DNA from: Deltaproteobacteria bacterium RIFCSPHIGHO2_02_FULL_40_11
Lineage (GTDB): Bacteria; Bdellovibrionota; JACOXK01; 2-02-FULL-40-11
Assembly: GCA_001798105.1 (NCBI GenBank)
Contig: MGRI01000013.1
Span: forward strand, 1 to 6,707
DNA length: 6,707 bases
Direction of reading: 5' to 3'
How positions within the stretch are numbered: the stretch's first letter is position 1; the number at the start of each line of letters is the position of its first letter. The notes beneath the pieces were generated by a model, which worked only from the letters and a program-made list of their open reading frames with translations, made no database searches and was not told the DNA's origin. This document shows, in pieces, positions 4,364-6,707 of this stretch. Made by a program: the position numbers and the translations under genes.

Positions 4364-5635
4364 TTATGCTTTCAAAAATCTGGAAGGCTCAAAGGTAGCT
4401 TTTGAGCCCAAAAATTCTTCAATTCTTAAAAGTTGGTTATACTTACACATGCGATCGGTTCGGCTGGCAGATCCTGTTTTAATTTGCCCCGCACAGGTCC
4501 CCACCGCCAAATCTGCAATCGTTGTATCTTCTGTTTCCCCCGATCGGTGTGAAATAACGGTGCCGTAGGAAGAAGCTTTCGCCAGTTCAATCGTTTGAAG
4601 CGTTTCTGTCACCGTTCCAATTTGATTAAGCTTAATTAAAATGGCATTGGCTACTTTTTTTGAAATGCCGTCTTTTAAGATTTTAGGGTTGGTTACAAAA
4701 ATATCGTCGCCTACAATTTGAACTTTTTGCCCCACTACGTGTGTTAGCTTTTGCCAACCTTCCCAATCGTTTTGATCCAGGGGGTCCTCAATAGAAAGAA
4801 TGGGGTATTTTGAAATTAAACGTTCATAAAATTGAATCATTTCTTCTGTTGTTTTTTTATCTTTTTGAAAGACATATGATTTCTCTTTATAAAACTCGCT
4901 TGCGGCACAATCCAACGCCAAATAAACATCTTTCCCGGGTGTAAAACCTGCCTTTTCAATGGCTTGCAAAATAAGATCTAGTGCTGCTTCATTGGAAGAC
5001 AAATTGGGCGCAAATCCGCCTTCATCACCGACTGCAATTGACACCCCGTTTGAACTTAAAAGTTTCTTTAATGTATGAAAAATTTCAACCCCTGTTTGCA
5101 ACGCTTTTGAAAACTTCCCCCCACAAACTGGCAGAATCATAAATTCTTGAATATCTAAATTATTATTGGCATGTGCCCCCCCATTTAAAATATTCATCAA
5201 CGGAACCGGCATGGCATAGGTCGCGTGTTCTTGTAAAGTTTCAAAAAGCTGTTTTTTTTGGCTTACAGCTTGGGCTTTGGCAAAAGCCATGGAAACGGCT
5301 AAAATCGCATTGGCCCCCAATTTTTCTTTGTTTGGGGTTCCATCCAAATTGAGTAGCATTTGATCCAAGTCCTTTTGCGTTTTAAATGTTCGCCCCTGAA
5401 TTTCTGGAGACAAAATTTTATTTACATTTTGGACTGCTTTTAAAACGCCTTTTCCTAAAAATCGCCTTGGATCTTGATCCCGAAGCTCGAGCGCTTCTCT
5501 TTCCCCCGTAGAGGCGCCCGAAGGCACAATGGCGCGTCCCAGGGAACCACCGGAAAGCGTTACATCGACTTCCACGGTAGGATTTCCTCTAGAATCTAAA
5601 ACCTCTCTGGCAAAAACAGTTTTGATTGTTGCCAT
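4364..5635 (-). CDS. eno: Enolase (phosphopyruvate hydratase)
   Basis: A cytoplasmic Mg-dependent glycolytic enzyme converting 2-phosphoglycerate to phosphoenolpyruvate. 423 residues, within the normal bacterial length (about 420-435). Visible functional residues: N-terminal REVLDSRGNPTVEV, the mobile-loop PSGASTGEREALELRD (38-53), Glu164 (QEFM), catalytic acid/base Glu205 (GDEGGFAPN), metal ligands Asp242 (ALDCA), Glu283 (SIEDP) and Asp310 (GDD), catalytic Lys335 in the family signature LIKLNQIGTVTET, SHRSGETED (362-370) and Lys386 (GQIKTGS). All key residues are present, so it should be active. AAGGAGG sits 7 bases before the ATG and overlaps the TAA stop of the upstream histidine kinase, with a 12-base gap between genes. 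This indicates co-transcription from a promoter outside the window. The usual partners (pyrG, ftsB) are not adjacent on the visible side. Confidence 0.98.
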   Translation of the reverse strand: MATIKTVFAREVLDSRGNPTVEVDVTLSGGSLGRAIVPSGASTGEREALELRDQDPRRFLGKGVLKAVQNVNKILSPEIQGRTFKTQKDLDQMLLNLDGTPNKEKLGANAILAVSMAFAKAQAVSQKKQLFETLQEHATYAMPVPLMNILNGGAHANNNLDIQEFMILPVCGGKFSKALQTGVEIFHTLKKLLSSNGVSIAVGDEGGFAPNLSSNEAALDLILQAIEKAGFTPGKDVYLALDCAASEFYKEKSYVFQKDKKTTEEMIQFYERLISKYPILSIEDPLDQNDWEGWQKLTHVVGQKVQIVGDDIFVTNPKILKDGISKKVANAILIKLNQIGTVTETLQTIELAKASSYGTVISHRSGETEDTTIADLAVGTCAGQIKTGSASRTDRMCKYNQLLRIEEFLGSKATFEPSRFLKA

Positions 5636-5647
5636 CTTAAAGCCTCC

Positions 5648-6707
5648 TTATAAATCTGGGATCCCCGCCATGGGGAGCGTCAACGTAAAACAGGTGCCTA
5701 AGCCCGGCTGACTTTCGACTTGGATATTTCCGCCATGTTGTTTCACAATGCTCACCGCGGTCGATAATCCCAATCCCATGTTTTGTCCCTGTGTTTTGGT
5801 GGAATAAAAAGGTTCAAAAATTTTGTACTGTTGCTTGGGATCTATGCCACAACCCGTATCTGAAATATAAACCCTCACAAAGTTTTTCTCATGTTCTGTC
5901 CGGATTTTAAGCTCTCCTTGATCTTGGATGGCCTGCACCGCATTCATAAATAAATTTAAAAAAACTTGGTTTAACTTTGAAAGATTGCATCTAATTTTTG
6001 GAATTTGGCCATATTCTTTTGTAACGGTTACTTTATTTTTAAGTTCATGGCGAAGAAGCCGTAACGTAGAATCGATTCCCTCATGAAGATTAGAAAGTTC
6101 CATCTGTTCCGGAGCCACGCGTGCAAAGTTGTGGAGGTCTTTTAAGGTTTGATGTACCCGATTCAGCCCTTCTTGCGATTCTTCTAAAAGTTTTGGGAAA
6201 TCTTCTAAGACATAATCCATTTCTTTTTCTTTAAAAAATTTTTGAACTGCATCATGTGCAGTGAGGGCAGGCGTATGGCCTTGTTCAACCAAGGATTGAA
6301 AACCCTTTTCATAAGAAAAAATCATCTCTTTCAATTTTAAGGCATATTCCTGGGCTCTACCGATATTACTCATCACAAACCCAAGCGGGTTATTCATTTC
6401 ATGCGCCACGCCGGTTGCAAGATGTCCAATAGACGCCATTTTCTCAGATTGTATTTTTTCTTTTACTGTTTCTTTTAATTTTGTATTGGATTTGATGAGC
6501 TCCTCATTTTTTTCTTCCAATTGGCGATTCTTCTTTTCAATTAAAGAGATTGTTTTTTCAAGTTGAATGAGGGTGTCTTGAATCAGTTGCGGGCTGAGAG
6601 AAACCTGTGCATCTTTTCGGCCAAAAAATTCTTGTTTGTTTTCCCATCGAAACTCATACTGAAATGTTGAAATTTTTTGAGAAAAGGCATGCCCCAACTG
6701 CCAATAC
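5648..6707 (-). CDS. Sensor histidine kinase, HPK4-like (5' end outside window)
   Basis: The frame is open to the right edge; the TTG at 6697 is only an internal codon, and the visible protein begins ...YWQLGHAF. After a short N-terminal piece of unrecognised type comes a predicted coiled coil (about 6595-6440; EKKNRQLEEKNEELIKS), then the H-box MASIGHLATGVAHEMNNPLGF with the phosphorylated His at 6401-6403. A longer helical insert follows, with LLEESQEGLNRVHQTLKDL. The ATPase domain has the N-box (NLFMNAVQAI, Asn near 5942), G1 (DTGCGI, near 5850), F-box (FEPFYSTK) and G2 (GLGLSTA, 5756-5776), ending in GTCFTLTLP. All catalytic boxes are intact. The sensor input is outside the window. HPK4-type kinases often pair with NtrC-like, sigma-54-dependent regulators, but no response regulator is visible. 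It is followed 12 bases later by enolase. Confidence 0.93.
   Translation of the reverse strand, partial: YWQLGHAFSQKISTFQYEFRWENKQEFFGRKDAQVSLSPQLIQDTLIQLEKTISLIEKKNRQLEEKNEELIKSNTKLKETVKEKIQSEKMASIGHLATGVAHEMNNPLGFVMSNIGRAQEYALKLKEMIFSYEKGFQSLVEQGHTPALTAHDAVQKFFKEKEMDYVLEDFPKLLEESQEGLNRVHQTLKDLHNFARVAPEQMELSNLHEGIDSTLRLLRHELKNKVTVTKEYGQIPKIRCNLSKLNQVFLNLFMNAVQAIQDQGELKIRTEHEKNFVRVYISDTGCGIDPKQQYKIFEPFYSTKTQGQNMGLGLSTAVSIVKQHGGNIQVESQPGLGTCFTLTLPMAGIPDL

Noticed and set aside
4347..4568. Plus-strand open frame at the 3' end of enolase
   Set aside because: Shadow of the enolase reading frame on the opposite strand.
5529..5711. Plus-strand open frame over the enolase/kinase junction
   Set aside because: Shadow of two well-supported minus-strand genes and their ribosome site.
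6695..6697. TTG as the true start of the histidine kinase
   Set aside because: The frame stays open upstream to the window edge and there is no ribosome site, so the gene almost certainly begins outside the window.

Overview
The window is AT-rich DNA from a Gram-negative bacterium. Three kinds of evidence support this: two proteins with Sec signal peptides and beta-barrel character, a sigma-54-type promoter, and a c-type haem motif on an exported protein. The gene mix (methylmalonyl-CoA epimerase, a PilZ c-di-GMP receptor, an HPK4-like histidine kinase, a CXXCH-bearing outer-membrane barrel and a small 'ERNI...YEAYLKKL' protein) resembles Deltaproteobacteria in the broad sense, such as Bdellovibrionota, Myxococcota or related uncultured lineages. 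That placement is inference. No mobile element, CRISPR array, tRNA or rRNA is visible, and the region looks chromosomal and vertically inherited.

Left part (1-1430). A minus-strand pair consists of a 47-residue protein and, overlapping it by ATGA, an exported protein. The exported protein has one CXXCH haem motif, a Pro/Lys/Glu-rich linker and the start of a porin-like barrel, and it runs off the left edge. Diverging from this pair is an HU-type nucleoid protein gene with a near-consensus sigma-70 promoter. It ends at a strong bidirectional terminator.

Middle part (1422-3337). A minus-strand rhomboid intramembrane protease gene shares that terminator. About 320 bases without a gene separate it from a plus-strand PilZ-domain gene. 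This gap carries an exact sigma-54 -24/-12 element and, downstream of it, a long inverted repeat. The PilZ gene runs convergently into methylmalonyl-CoA epimerase, with only 4 bases between the stops. Two adjacent palindromes lie in the last 60 bases of the epimerase gene and encode an unusual C-terminal tail.

Right part (3288-6707, all minus strand). In transcription order there is a histidine kinase (5' end outside the window), enolase 12 bases downstream in an apparent operon, and a secreted beta-rich protein of unknown function. The putative enolase terminator and the promoter of the secreted protein occupy the same bases. A strong terminator then separates the secreted protein from the epimerase.

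Most genes are housekeeping (enolase, HU, epimerase) or envelope and signalling functions. The parts least explained by known families are the small-protein/CXXCH-barrel pair, the sigma-54-controlled PilZ leader and the palindromes fused into the epimerase gene.
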